Shown piece after piece: positions 50,895 through 60,500 of a DNA stretch of 64,000 nucleotides. Origin of the DNA: Elusimicrobiota bacterium (lineage in GTDB: Bacteria > Elusimicrobiota > Elusimicrobia > UBA1565); contig JBAZVI010000005.1 in the NCBI GenBank assembly GCA_041660925.1, positions 265,054-329,053 on the forward strand, in the 5' to 3' direction. The first letter of the stretch is position 1; each line of letters starts with the position of its first letter. The notes under the pieces are model-generated. The model was not told the DNA's origin. It searched no databases and saw only the letters and a program-made list of their open reading frames with translations. The translations under genes and the position numbers were made by a program.

Positions 50895-51424
50895 AGCCGG
50901 GCGAGCGGGTCCTTGCGCGCCGCTACGCGGCCGCTTTCGTCGCAGCGGCCGCGCGGACCGGCGTCGAGGAGCAGGCCGTCGCCGAGCTCTCCGCGGCCGC
51001 CCGGGGTCTTTCGGGAGCGCTCGCGGGCTTCCGTCATCCTCGGCGCACGCACGCCGAGAAGCGCCAGGAGCTCGGACGCCTGGCGGGGAGCGTCTCGGCG
51101 GTGACCCTGCGCTTTCTGGAGCTGCTGCTCGAGAAGAAGCGCATCGACCTGCTGCCGGCGTCGGCCGTCGAGGCCGCGATCGTCCTCGACGAACGCCGCG
51201 GGATCCTGCGCGGGAAGGCGCGGACCGCCGCGCCGCTGCCGCCGGAGGCGGCCGGGACCCTGGCCGCGGGCCTCTCCCGCTTCACCGGGCGCAAGGTCGT
51301 GCTGGAGACGGAGACGGACGAAGACCTGATCGCCGGCGCCTCGGTGCGCGCGGGAGACTGGGTGCTCGACGGAAGCCTGCGCGGACGCCTGAAGCGGCTG
51401 AGCGAGAACTTGAGCAAAGGATAA
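50891..51424 (+). CDS. atpH: ATP synthase F1 subunit delta
   Basis: 177 aa, OSCP/delta family. It joins the peripheral stalk to the alpha3beta3 head. The N-terminal helical bundle starts LARRYAAAFVAAAARTG, and the family's C-terminal segment reads VVLETETDEDLIAGASVRAGDWVLDGSLRGRLKRLSENL. Its length is normal. It starts inside atpF and ends 3 bp before the atpA ATG. Confidence 0.94.
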   Translation: MKPGERVLARRYAAAFVAAAARTGVEEQAVAELSAAARGLSGALAGFRHPRRTHAEKRQELGRLAGSVSAVTLRFLELLLEKKRIDLLPASAVEAAIVLDERRGILRGKARTAAPLPPEAAGTLAAGLSRFTGRKVVLETETDEDLIAGASVRAGDWVLDGSLRGRLKRLSENLSKG

Positions 51425-51427
51425 ATC

Positions 51428-52942
51428 ATGGCGATCAGACCGGAAGAGATCACGGGAATCCTCGAGAAGAAGATTTCGGGCTTCGAAGGCGGCGTCGCGG
51501 CGGCCGAGGAGGGCTTCGTCCTCCAGGTCGGCGACGGCATCGCGCGAGTCTACGGACTCGAGAACGCGATGGCCGGCGAGCTCCTGGAACTGCCCCACGG
51601 CGTGTTCGGGATGGTGCTCAACCTCGAGAAGGAGAACATCGGCTGCGTCCTTTTCGGACGCGACGAGCAGATCCGCGAGGGGGACCCGGTCCGGCGCACC
51701 GGCCGCATCATGGAGGTCCCCGTCGGCGAGGCGCTCATCGGCCGCGTCGTCAACCCGCTGGGCCAGCCCATCGACGGGAAGGGGCCCATCGCCGCGAGCG
51801 GCCGCCGGACGGTCGAGGTCATCGCCCCCGGCGTCTGCGAGCGTCAGCCGGTCAACGTCCCCCTCCAGACCGGGCTCAAGGCCGTCGACGCCATGATCCC
51901 CATCGGACGCGGCCAGCGCGAGCTCATCATCGGCGACCGCCAGACCGGCAAGACGGCCATCGCCATCGACGCGATCATCAACCAGAAGGACGCCCCCAAC
52001 CGGCCGATCTGCGTCTACGTGGCCATCGGGCAGAAGCAGTCGACCGTCGCCTCCGTCGTGAAGATCCTCGAGGACCACGGGGCGATGGACTACACCCTCG
52101 TCGTCTGCGCCGCCGCGTCCGACCCCGCGCCGCTCCTGTACATCGCGCCCTACGCCGGGTGCGCGATGGGCGAGGAGTTCCTCTGGAAGGGCAGGGACGT
52201 CCTCGTCATCTACGACGACCTCTCCAAGCACGCGCAGTCCTACCGCCAGCTCTCGCTGCTCCTGCGCCGCCCGCCCGGCCGCGAGGCGTACCCGGGCGAC
52301 GTCTTCTACCTCCACTCGCGTCTGCTCGAGCGCGCCTGCCGCCTCTCGAAGGAGAAGGGCGGCGGCTCGCTGACCGCGCTCCCCATCATCGAGACGCAGG
52401 CCGGCGACGTCTCGGCCTACATCCCGACCAACGTCATCTCCATCACCGACGGGCAGATCTACCTGGAGAGCGGCCTCTTCTACTCGGGCATCCGCCCGGC
52501 GGTGAACGTCGGACTCTCGGTCTCGCGCGTGGGGGGCGCCGCGCAGGTGAAGGCGATGAAGCAGGTGGCCGGCTCCCTGCGCATCGACCTCGCGCAGTAC
52601 AACGCGCTGGCGGCTTTCGCCCAGTTCGGTTCCGACCTCGACAGGGCCTCGCAGCAGCAGCTCGCGCGCGGACAGCGCATGGTCGAGCTCCTCAAGCAGG
52701 ACCAGTACCGGCCCATGCCGGCCTCCGAACAGGTCGCCGTCCTCTTCGCGGGCGTCTCGGGCTTCCTCGACGACCTGCCGATCGCCTCCGTGCGCCCTTT
52801 CGAGGGGGCGCTGCTCGAGGAGCTGCGCGTGCGCCGCAGCGACCTTCTGCGCGACATCGCGGAGAAGGGCGTTCTCGACGACGAGCTCAAGGGCCGCCTC
52901 AAGCGGGCCTGCGAGGAGTTCAAAAAGGGGTACACGCCATGA
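51428..52942 (+). CDS. atpA: ATP synthase F1 subunit alpha
   Basis: 504 aa, regulatory nucleotide-binding subunit of the catalytic head. It begins IRPEEITGILEKKI, as most alpha subunits do. Walker A is GDRQTGKT at 169-176, followed by the alpha-specific AIAIDAIINQK. SLLLRRPPGREAYPGDVFYLHSRLLERA and SYIPTNVISITDGQIYLE-type segments (here SAYIPTNVIS, ITDGQIYLESGLF) are present, and the C-terminal helical domain is complete. It is 3 bp after atpH and overlaps an unrelated exported-protein gene by 4 bp, an insertion into the usual atpA-atpG order. Confidence 0.97.
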   Translation: MAIRPEEITGILEKKISGFEGGVAAAEEGFVLQVGDGIARVYGLENAMAGELLELPHGVFGMVLNLEKENIGCVLFGRDEQIREGDPVRRTGRIMEVPVGEALIGRVVNPLGQPIDGKGPIAASGRRTVEVIAPGVCERQPVNVPLQTGLKAVDAMIPIGRGQRELIIGDRQTGKTAIAIDAIINQKDAPNRPICVYVAIGQKQSTVASVVKILEDHGAMDYTLVVCAAASDPAPLLYIAPYAGCAMGEEFLWKGRDVLVIYDDLSKHAQSYRQLSLLLRRPPGREAYPGDVFYLHSRLLERACRLSKEKGGGSLTALPIIETQAGDVSAYIPTNVISITDGQIYLESGLFYSGIRPAVNVGLSVSRVGGAAQVKAMKQVAGSLRIDLAQYNALAAFAQFGSDLDRASQQQLARGQRMVELLKQDQYRPMPASEQVAVLFAGVSGFLDDLPIASVRPFEGALLEELRVRRSDLLRDIAEKGVLDDELKGRLKRACEEFKKGYTP

Positions 52943-53391
52943 TGAAGGTCTTCGCCGCCGCCGTCCTCACCGCCGCCCTCGTCCTGCCTGCCGCGGCGCA
53001 GGCGCCGAACGTGCCGGCGCCCGCCCAACCGCCCCAGCAGATCATCAACCTCAGTCTCATGGAGGCGCTCATCACCGTCGAGCGCGTCGACATGGCGGGG
53101 GTCTTCAGCTTCGTCCCCGAGGTGAACACGCCGCTCGCCTTCGCCGACTACCTCCTGCGCAGCCCCGGGTCCCTCAAGCGCTTCATCAAGAAGTGCCGCA
53201 AGGATTACAAGGTCGCCCAGGGGATCAGCGAATGGGACAAGCAGGTCCTCCTCTACATCGTCGGGCTCAACCCCTCGTCCGTCGCCCTCGGTTTCGAGCA
53301 GGTCCCCGAGGGGAGGATGAAGGAGGTCGGCGAGCTCTGCATGCTGCCGGGCATCCCGCTCCAGGTCATCGTCCAGAGGAGGGGGAAGTGA
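52939..53391 (+). CDS. Small exported protein inserted in the atp operon
   Basis: 150 aa from the ATG at 52939 that overlaps the atpA stop (ATGATGA). MMKVFAAAVLTAALVLPAAAQ is a signal peptide with cleavage AAA-Q. The mature part (SLMEALITVERVDMAGVFSFVPEVNTPLAFADYLLRSP in pieces; SLKRFIKKCRKDYKVAQGISEWDKQVLLYIVGLNPS) is mostly helical with two Cys. I do not recognise the family. It is translationally coupled on both sides (4 bp overlap with the epimerase gene). There is no obvious reason for its place among ATP synthase genes. Confidence 0.72.
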   Translation: MMKVFAAAVLTAALVLPAAAQAPNVPAPAQPPQQIINLSLMEALITVERVDMAGVFSFVPEVNTPLAFADYLLRSPGSLKRFIKKCRKDYKVAQGISEWDKQVLLYIVGLNPSSVALGFEQVPEGRMKEVGELCMLPGIPLQVIVQRRGK

Positions 53392-54299
53392 AGAAGGCGC
53401 TCGTCACGGGAGGAGCCGGCTTCATCGGCTCCAACCTCTGCCTCGAGCTCGAGCGGCTCGGCTGGCGGGTCGTCGCGCTCGACGATTTCAGCTCCGGCCA
53501 TTTCGAGAACCTCCGCGGCTTCCGCGGGGACGTCGTCGCCGCCGACGTCGTCTGCCGCGCCGACTGGGAGGGACGCGTCGGGCCGGTCGACGCCGTGTTC
53601 CATGAGGCGGCGATCACCGACACCACGGTGAGCGACCAGCACCGGATGATGCGCGTCAACGTCGAAGGCTTCCGCAGCGTGCTCGAGTTCGCGAAGCGGG
53701 TCCGGGCGAAGTCGGTCGTCTACGCCTCCTCGGCGGCCGTCTACGGCCCGGGACCCTGTCCGATGCGCGAGAGCCAGGAGCCGAACCCCCTCAACGTCTA
53801 CGGCTTCTCGAAGGAGGTGATGGACCGCGTCGGAGCCTCGTTCGCCGTCGGGAACCGCGCGATCAAGGTCACCGGCCTGCGCTACTTCAACGTCTTCGGC
53901 CCGAGGGAGCGCCACAAGGGCAAGGTCGCCAGCATGATCTGGCAGCTGCACCTGCAGATGGAGGCCGGCCGCCGGCCGCGCATCTTCAAGATGGGCGAGC
54001 AGGCGCGCGACCACATCTACGTGAAGGACATCGTCGCGGCGAACCTCCGGGCGCTGGCCGCGAGGACGAGCGGCGTCTACAACGCCTGCACGGGGAAGGC
54101 CGTGGACTTCAACGCCGTCGTGAAGGCCCTCAACGGCACGATGGGGACCTCCCTGGAGCCGGAGTACTTCGACAACCCCTACGGCTTCTACCAGAACCAC
54201 ACCCAGGGCGACCCGGCGGCCGCGCGCAAGGCGCTCGGCTTCGCCGCGAAGTGGTCGGTGGAGGCGGGCGTGAAGGACTACCTCGGAGACGGAGCCTAG
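53388..54299 (+). CDS. NAD-dependent sugar epimerase, HldD/RfaD-like
   Basis: 303 aa from the GTG at 53388, with AGGAGGGGG just upstream. It is an extended SDR enzyme: Rossmann motif TGGAGFIG (about 7-14), Ser in VVYASSAAVYG, catalytic Y-x-x-x-K as YGFSK. Segments HEAAITDTT, FNVFGPRERHKGKVASM and NPYGFYQNHTQGD resemble ADP-L-glycero-D-manno-heptose 6-epimerase, which completes the heptose donor for lipopolysaccharide core. A UDP-glucose 4-epimerase-type role cannot be excluded. No other heptose gene (hldE, gmhA, gmhB) is nearby. It sits between the exported protein and atpG, 1 bp before the latter. Confidence 0.85.
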   Translation: MKKALVTGGAGFIGSNLCLELERLGWRVVALDDFSSGHFENLRGFRGDVVAADVVCRADWEGRVGPVDAVFHEAAITDTTVSDQHRMMRVNVEGFRSVLEFAKRVRAKSVVYASSAAVYGPGPCPMRESQEPNPLNVYGFSKEVMDRVGASFAVGNRAIKVTGLRYFNVFGPRERHKGKVASMIWQLHLQMEAGRRPRIFKMGEQARDHIYVKDIVAANLRALAARTSGVYNACTGKAVDFNAVVKALNGTMGTSLEPEYFDNPYGFYQNHTQGDPAAARKALGFAAKWSVEAGVKDYLGDGA

Positions 54300-54300
54300 A

Positions 54301-55200
54301 GTGGCCTCCCTGCGCGAGATCCGCGGAAAGATCCGCTCGATCCGCTCCACCGAGCAGATCACCAAGGCCATGAAGATGGTCGCGGCGGCCCGCATGCGCA
54401 GGGCCCAGCAGGCCATCCTCTCCTCGCGCCCGTTCGCGCTCCAGCTCGAGCACACCGTGCTCGACCTCGCGCGCGCCGCGGCCGACGGGGGCGAGGACGG
54501 CGGCCTGCTCGAGCACCCCTTCTTCCGCGCCCCCGCGGCGGGCCGGCCCTGCCTCGTCCTCGTCACCGGCGACAAGGGGCTCTGCGGGGCCTTCAACACC
54601 AACGTCCTGCGCGCCGCCGTCGTCTGGCTGCGCCGCCACCAGGAGACCGGGGCGGCCGTCGCCGTGGCCGGGCGTAAAGGCCGCGAGTTCCTCGCCCGCC
54701 TGAAGGGCTACGACTACGAGCTCCTCTGCGAGCTGCCGGGGATCTTCCCGAAGGTCTCCTACGCGCACGCCGAGCTCCTCGGGAAGGCCCTCATCGGCGC
54801 TTACGAGGGAGGACGCATCCGTTCCGCCTGCGCCGTCTACAGCGAGTTCAGATCGGCCGTCTCCCAGCGCGTCGTCGAGCAGCCCCTGCTGCCGGTCGTG
54901 CCGCCGGACCTCCGGGACGCCGGGCGGGCCTCGCGCGGCATCGACTTCCGCTACGAGCCGGACCGTCCGCGCCTGCTCGCGGCGCTTCTCCCGCGCCAGC
55001 TCAAGGCCCAGCTTTACAGGATCCTCCTCGAGTCGCAGGCGGCGGAGCTCGCCGCGCGCATGAACGCCATGGATTCCGCATCGAAGAACGCCGCCGAGCT
55101 CATCGATAGTCTGACGCTGACGCTCAATCGCACGCGCCAGGCGCTCATCACCCGCGAGATCGCCGAGCTGGTCGGCGGAGCCGAGGCTCTTTCCCAATGA
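54301..55200 (+). CDS. atpG: ATP synthase F1 subunit gamma
   Basis: 299 aa from a GTG start. It is the central rotor shaft. N-terminal coiled coil ASLREIRGKIRSIRSTEQITKAMKMVAAARMRRAQ (family pattern I-x-S-x-x-x-T-x-Q-I-T-x-A-M-x-M-V-A) and the matching C-terminal helix (AARMNAMDSASKNAAELIDSLTLTLNRTRQALITREI in pieces) are complete, as is the globular middle with VTGDKGLCGAFN. It is 1 bp after the epimerase gene and is followed by a 153-bp gap with repeats. Confidence 0.96.
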   Translation: MASLREIRGKIRSIRSTEQITKAMKMVAAARMRRAQQAILSSRPFALQLEHTVLDLARAAADGGEDGGLLEHPFFRAPAAGRPCLVLVTGDKGLCGAFNTNVLRAAVVWLRRHQETGAAVAVAGRKGREFLARLKGYDYELLCELPGIFPKVSYAHAELLGKALIGAYEGGRIRSACAVYSEFRSAVSQRVVEQPLLPVVPPDLRDAGRASRGIDFRYEPDRPRLLAALLPRQLKAQLYRILLESQAAELAARMNAMDSASKNAAELIDSLTLTLNRTRQALITREIAELVGGAEALSQ

Positions 55201-55213
55201 GGAGCGGGAGTTC

Positions 55214-55254
55214 GCACTATCAGCTTCCGCAGCGTGCGATCCCGGCACTATCAG
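55214..55254. repeat. GCACTATCAG direct repeat within hairpins
   Basis: GCACTATCAG occurs at 55214-55223 and 55245-55254 (31-bp period). TCGCAC (55212-55217) pairs with GTGCGA (55234-55239), and CCGGCACT pairs with AGTGTCGG with one mismatch around ATC (55243-55261). It is intergenic, between atpG and the PilZ gene. Confidence 0.55.
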
Positions 55255-55276
55255 TGTCGGGGTGCCGGCGAGGACC

Positions 55277-55325
55277 GGAAGGGGGGGAATCCCCCTCTCC
55301 CACGCCCTCCTCTCAAAAAGGGCAA
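55277..55325. repeat. REP-like palindrome copy E (in the atpG-PilZ gap)
   Basis: GGGGG (55283-55287) pairs with CCCCC (55291-55295), 3-nt loop AAT, then CTCTCCCACGCCCTCC. The GGGGGGAATCC core is shared with copy D at 47502-47511. Confidence 0.55.
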
Positions 55326-55353
55326 GGATTTTGAAGACGAAAGGAGTTTCACC

Positions 55354-55689
55354 ATGTCCGAGAAACGCAGGCATCCCCGCTTCCCCGTCGACATCACCAT
55401 GGAGGTCCGCACGAAGAGCCGCGTGGTCGGCAAGGGCGTCGGCCGCATCCTCGACCTCTCGGTCGGGGGGATGGCCATCAAGACCGACACGGAGATCGAA
55501 GAGGGCTCCTCGCTCTTCCTGAAGATCAACATCCCGCTCGAGATCCGGGGCGAGGTCCGTCACATGCGCTCCAGCGTCGTCGGCGGTCTGCACCGCTACG
55601 GGGTGCGCTTCCACCGCATCGGTTTCGTCTCCCCCGAGGCCGCGAAGCCCGAGCATCACGTCACCGCGAAGTTCCGGAGGAAGTCATGA
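55354..55689 (+). CDS. PilZ-domain protein (c-di-GMP receptor)
   Basis: 111 aa from the ATG at 55354, with AAGGAG 7-8 nt upstream; the frame is open further upstream, but only through the repeat-rich gap. It is a stand-alone PilZ domain with the c-di-GMP-binding RxxxR (RRHPR, residues about 5-9) and the D/N-x-S-x-x-G motif (DLSVGG, about 33-38). It should bind c-di-GMP and act by protein contact. It overlaps atpD by 4 bp (ATGA), so it is made together with the beta subunit. The GGDEF protein at 47627-48568 is the only c-di-GMP enzyme in the window. Confidence 0.9.
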   Translation: MSEKRRHPRFPVDITMEVRTKSRVVGKGVGRILDLSVGGMAIKTDTEIEEGSSLFLKINIPLEIRGEVRHMRSSVVGGLHRYGVRFHRIGFVSPEAAKPEHHVTAKFRRKS

Positions 55690-57113
55690 GCGCCGGCAAG
55701 CTCACGCAGGTCGTCGGACCCGTCATCGACGCCGAGTTCCCCTCGGGGCAGCTCCCGGCGATCCTGAACGCCCTGCGCGTGCGCGTGCCGGGCGAGGGGG
55801 GCAAGGAGACGACGGTGACCGCCGAAGTCGCCCAGCACCTCGGCGACAACACGGTCCGGGCGATCGTGCTCGGACCCACCGACGGCATGCGGCGCGGCAT
55901 GCCCGTCGAGGACAGCGGCGCCCCCATCACGGTCCCCGTGGGCCGCGGCTGCCTCGGCCGCCTCATCGACGTGCTCGGCGAGCCCAAGGACCCGCTCGGT
56001 CCGGTCCAGGCGCAGGTGCGTCTTCCCATCCACCGGGCGCCGCCCCCGCTCAGCGAGCAGCAGACGGTCCCCCAGATCTTCGAGACCGGCATCAAGGTCA
56101 TCGACCTCCTCGAACCCTACATGAAGGGCGGCAAGGTCGGCCTCTTCGGCGGCGCCGGCGTCGGCAAGACCGTCGTCATCCAGGAGCTCATCAACAACGT
56201 CGCCAAGCAGCACGGCGGCGTCTCCGTCTTCGGCGGGGTCGGCGAGCGCTCGCGCGAGGGCAACGACCTCTGGCTCGAGATGCAGCACACGAAGCTCTCC
56301 GACGGGTCGCCGGTCCTCTCCAAGACGGTCCTCGTCTACGGGCAGATGAACGAGCCGCCGGGCGCCCGCGCGCGCGTCGGACTCACCGCGCTGACCCAGG
56401 CCGAGTACTTCCGCGATCAGGAGGGACAGGACGTCCTTCTCTTCGTCGACAACATCTTCCGCTTCGTGCTCGCCGGCAGCGAGGTCTCGGCCCTGCTCGG
56501 CCGCATGCCCTCGGCCGTCGGCTACCAGCCCACGCTGACCACCGAGATCGGCGCGCTCCAGGAGCGCATCACCTCGACGAAGAAGGGCTCGATCACCTCG
56601 ATCCAGGCGATCTACGTCCCCGCCGACGACCTCACCGACCCCGGCGTCGCGAACACCTTCACCCACCTCGACGCGACCACGGTGCTCTCGCGGCAGATCT
56701 CCGAGCTCGGCATCTACCCGGCCGTGGACCCGCTCGACTCGACCTCGCGCATCCTCGACCCCAAGATCGTCGGCGAGGAGCACTACGCGGTGGCGCGCTC
56801 CGTCCAGAAGGTCCTGCAGCGCTACAAGGACCTCCAGGACATCATCGCCATCCTCGGCATCGACGAGCTCTCCGACGAGGACAAGCGCATCGTCGGTCGC
56901 GCGCGGCGCATCCAGCGCTTCCTCTCGCAGCCCTTCCACGTGGCCGAGACCTTCACCGGCTTCCCCGGCAAGTACGTCCCGCTCAAGGAGACCGTGCGCG
57001 GCTTCAAGGAGCTCGTCGAGGGCCGTCACGACGACCTTCCCGAGCAGGCGTTCTTCATGGTCGGCGGCATCGAGGAGGCCGTCGAGAAGGCCGCGGCCCT
57101 GGCGCGCGCATGA
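55686..57113 (+). CDS. atpD: ATP synthase F1 subunit beta
   Basis: 475 aa, catalytic subunit. It starts GKLTQVVGPVIDAEF. Walker A is GGAGVGKT at about 155-162, the catalytic Glu lies in GVGERSREGNDLW, and the Walker B region is DVLLFVDNIFRF. SALLGRMPSAVGYQPTL, the DELSEEDK-like loop (DELSDEDKRIV) and the C-terminal helical domain are intact. It overlaps the PilZ gene at its start and atpC at its end, by 4 bp each. Confidence 0.98.
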   Translation: MSAGKLTQVVGPVIDAEFPSGQLPAILNALRVRVPGEGGKETTVTAEVAQHLGDNTVRAIVLGPTDGMRRGMPVEDSGAPITVPVGRGCLGRLIDVLGEPKDPLGPVQAQVRLPIHRAPPPLSEQQTVPQIFETGIKVIDLLEPYMKGGKVGLFGGAGVGKTVVIQELINNVAKQHGGVSVFGGVGERSREGNDLWLEMQHTKLSDGSPVLSKTVLVYGQMNEPPGARARVGLTALTQAEYFRDQEGQDVLLFVDNIFRFVLAGSEVSALLGRMPSAVGYQPTLTTEIGALQERITSTKKGSITSIQAIYVPADDLTDPGVANTFTHLDATTVLSRQISELGIYPAVDPLDSTSRILDPKIVGEEHYAVARSVQKVLQRYKDLQDIIAILGIDELSDEDKRIVGRARRIQRFLSQPFHVAETFTGFPGKYVPLKETVRGFKELVEGRHDDLPEQAFFMVGGIEEAVEKAAALARA

Positions 57114-57541
57114 GCACGCCGGCGCTGACCTTCGAGATGACCACGCCGGAGCGCCCGGTCCTCTCTCGTCCGGCGGACTTCGTCGTCCTTCCGGCGGTCG
57201 ACGGTGAGTTCGGCGTGCTCCCCGGACACTCCCCCTTCGTGGTCCAGCTCCGGGCGGGCGAGCTGCGCGTGCGCGCCGGAGAGGAGACCCTCCACTACGC
57301 GGTCTCCGGGGGCTTCGCGGAGGTCCTCGACGACCGCGTCGCCGTCTTCGCCGAGACCGCCGAGATGGCGGGGGACATCGACGTCGAGCGCGCCCGCCTC
57401 GGGCTGGAGAAGGCGAAGGCGGCCCTGCACGGCGACGGCGGAGACCTTTCGCTGTCCCAGGCCGAGGCCATGATGCACCGGGAGGCGGCGCGCCTGCGCG
57501 TGGCGAGCCAGCACCGGCGCGCCGGCCGCGGCAAAGGGTAG
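57110..57541 (+). CDS. atpC: ATP synthase F1 subunit epsilon
   Basis: 143 aa. The N-terminal beta-sandwich (LTFEMTTPERPVLSRPADFVVLPAVDGEFGVLPGHSPFV in pieces, VSGGFAEVLDDRVAVFAETAE) and the C-terminal two-helix part (DIDVERARLGLEKAKAAL) are typical of the central-stalk subunit that can inhibit ATP hydrolysis. It overlaps atpD by 4 bp. The hybrid kinase gene begins 3 bp after its stop and may be co-transcribed. Confidence 0.93.
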   Translation: MSTPALTFEMTTPERPVLSRPADFVVLPAVDGEFGVLPGHSPFVVQLRAGELRVRAGEETLHYAVSGGFAEVLDDRVAVFAETAEMAGDIDVERARLGLEKAKAALHGDGGDLSLSQAEAMMHREAARLRVASQHRRAGRGKG

Positions 57542-57544
57542 CCC

Positions 57545-60500
57545 TTGGAGCCGGCGTCCTCGACCCCGCGGAAATCCCCTCAGACCGCCTTCCGGCGGCG
57601 CTTTCTCCTCGCCCTGTGCCTGTCGGTGTGCGGCTTCCTCGCTGCTGCGGCGGCGCACTATCTGCAGCAGTCCCGGAAGCACCGCAGCGTCGTCTATGAG
57701 GGGCTCGTCGCCCGCGCCGAGCTCAAGGCGCGGGCCGTGCGCACTCTCCATGCGGACGCCCTGCGGCTGGCCGAACAGCGCTGCAAAGGGCCCGTGGCGA
57801 GCGAGGACGTCCCGGCTTACCTCGCGCGCAGGGACGAGGCCGCTCGCGGGCGCATCCTGGTCTGGATGCGCAGCTTCATCGATTACGGCAACGCCTGGGG
57901 CTTCCGGCGGATGTGCCTCGTCAACACCGCCGGCAGGTCGCTGGAGACCTACGGCGGGGGCATGCACCGCGAGCTGGCGGACGTGCCGGGAGGGCTCGCG
58001 GCCCTGCGCGCCGGAAGCTTCTCCTATCTGGACGTGTCGCGCGAGGAGCGCACGGACGAAGTCGAGTCCCTCGTGCTCCAGCCAATCCTCGACGGGCGTC
58101 GCCGCGTGGTCGGAGGCGTCGTCTTCCACCTCGATCCCCGTGTGCGCCTCTTCCCCGAGCTGACGGCGGACCCTTCCAGCGGCGGGGTGGAATCCCTGCT
58201 CGTGCGGCGGGAGGGCGACGAAGTCCTCTTCCTCACCTCGCCTCGCGGACGCAACGCCCCGCCCTGCTCCCTTCGACGGCCCATCGGCGACGGTTCGGAC
58301 CCGGCGGCGCGAGCGGCGCGCGGGGAAGCGGCCGCGTGCCGGGGTCGCGACGAGGCCGGGCGGCGGGTCTACGCCGTCACGCGGCCGGTGGCCGGCACTC
58401 CCTGGGGTCTCCTCGTGCAGACCGGCGCGGATGAAGTCGACGGACCCTTCCGGATCGGAGCGCTGATCGCCGCCCTGCTCGGAGGGACGCTCCTTTCGCT
58501 CATCGCGTTCCTGGGGCTTGACGTCTGGCGCCGGCGCGAGAAGCTCCTCCAGACGGAGCGAGCCGCTAAAGCCGCGCTCTATGAGACGCTCCTTCGGCAG
58601 GCCGGCGACGTCATCCTCCTCCTCGACGAGGAGGGGAAAATCCTCGAGACCAACGACCGTGCGGCCGCGCTCTACGGCCGCTCGCGCGAGGAGCTGCTGA
58701 GACTCAATATCAAGGAGCTCCGAGCGCCCGAGACGCTCAAGGACTTCCAGCGCCAGCTCCAGCGCGTCCTCACCGATGAGGGCCTGCGCTTCGAGACGGT
58801 CCACGTCGCCAAGGACGGGACCCGCATACCCGTGGAGGTCACGGCGCGCGCGGTCGGCGCCGAGGGCTGGCGCTGCATCCAGAGCATCGTGCGCGACCTT
58901 CGTGAGCGCCGCGTGGCCGAGCGCGCGCTCGCGGAGAACGAGCAGAAGTTCGTCGTCCTTGCCGCCGCCACCCAGGACGCCATCGTGATGATCGACAACG
59001 CAGGGGCCGTCACCTTCTGGAACGCGGCCGCCGAGCGCATGCTGGGCTGGAGCGCGAAGGAGATCGCCGGACGCAACCTGCACGAGGTCATCGCGCCCGA
59101 ACGCCTGCGGCAGGCGCATCGGGACGCCTTCCCGCGCTGGCAGAAGACCGGGCAGGGCGGCGCGGTCGGCCGCATCCTCGAGCTGCCGGCGCTGTGCAAG
59201 GACGGCCGGGAACTGCGCATCGAGCTCTCCCTGTCCTCGGTCGAATCGGGAGGGGAGTGGCACGCCGTGGCCATCCTGCGCGACGTCACGGGCCGTCGGC
59301 GCTACGAAGAGGCGCTCAAGGAGAGCGAGGAGAAATACCGCGCCCTCGTGGAGACGACTCGGACCGGCTTCCTGATCCTCGACGCCGAGGGGCGCGTCGT
59401 CGATGCGAACGCCGAGTACGTCCGTCTTTCCGGACACGCTTCTCTCTCGGAGATCCGCGGCCGCAGCGTCGTCGAATGGACGGCCGCAAGCGCGCGCGAG
59501 AAGAACGCCGCCGCGGTGCGTCAGTGCGTACGCGACGGCCACATCTTCGGGCTGGAGCTCGACTACGTCCACGGCGACGGCACGGTCGTCCCCGTGGAGA
59601 TCAACGCCACGGTCGAGGAGAGCGGCGAGTCGATGCGCATCATCTCGCTCTGCCGCGACATCTCGCCGCGCCACCGCATAGAGGAGGAGTCGAAGGAGAA
59701 CGAGAGGAAGTTCCGCCGTCTCGTCGAGAACCTCCACGGCGACTACTTCTTCTATCGCCATGACGCGCAGGGGGTCTTCGAATACCTGAGCCCTTCGGTG
59801 GAGCAGGTCCTCGGCTACGGGATGGAGGACTTCAAGAGGCACTATACGACCTACCTGAGCGACGACCCCGTCAACAAGCTCTGCGTCGCCCACACCGACG
59901 GCAGCCTGCGCGGCGTACAGCAGCCGCCCTACGAGGTCGACATCCTGCACAAGAACGGGAGCCGGCATCGCATGCAGGTCCTGGAGTTCCCGGTCTTCGG
60001 CCCGGACGGGAAGGTGACGGCCGTCGAAGGCCTCGCCCACGACATCACCGCCATGCGCCGCGCGGAGGAGCGTCTGCAGGAACGCCAGGACTTCCTGCGC
60101 ACGATGCTCGAATCCATCCCGAACCCCGTCTTCTTCAAGGACGCGAAGGGCCTCTATCAGGACTGCAACGCCTCCTTCGCGCAGTTCCTGGGGGTCCCGC
60201 GCGAGCGCATCCTCGGGAAGACCGTCTTCGAGGTGTCCCCGGAGGAGAACGCCCGCGTCTACCATGAGAAGGACCTCGAGCTCATGCGCCGGGGCGGCGT
60301 GCAGGTTTACGAGGCCCGGGTCCACACGGCGGACAAAGGCGAGCGCGTGGTGGTCTTCTACAAGGCTCCGACCCATCACCGCGACGGGAAGGTCTCGGGG
60401 CTCGTCGGGGTCATCCTCGACATCACGGAGCGCAAGGGGCTCGAGCAGAAGACGCTGCTGCTCGAGAAGATGGAGTCCCTCGGCGTGCTCGCCGGCGGCA

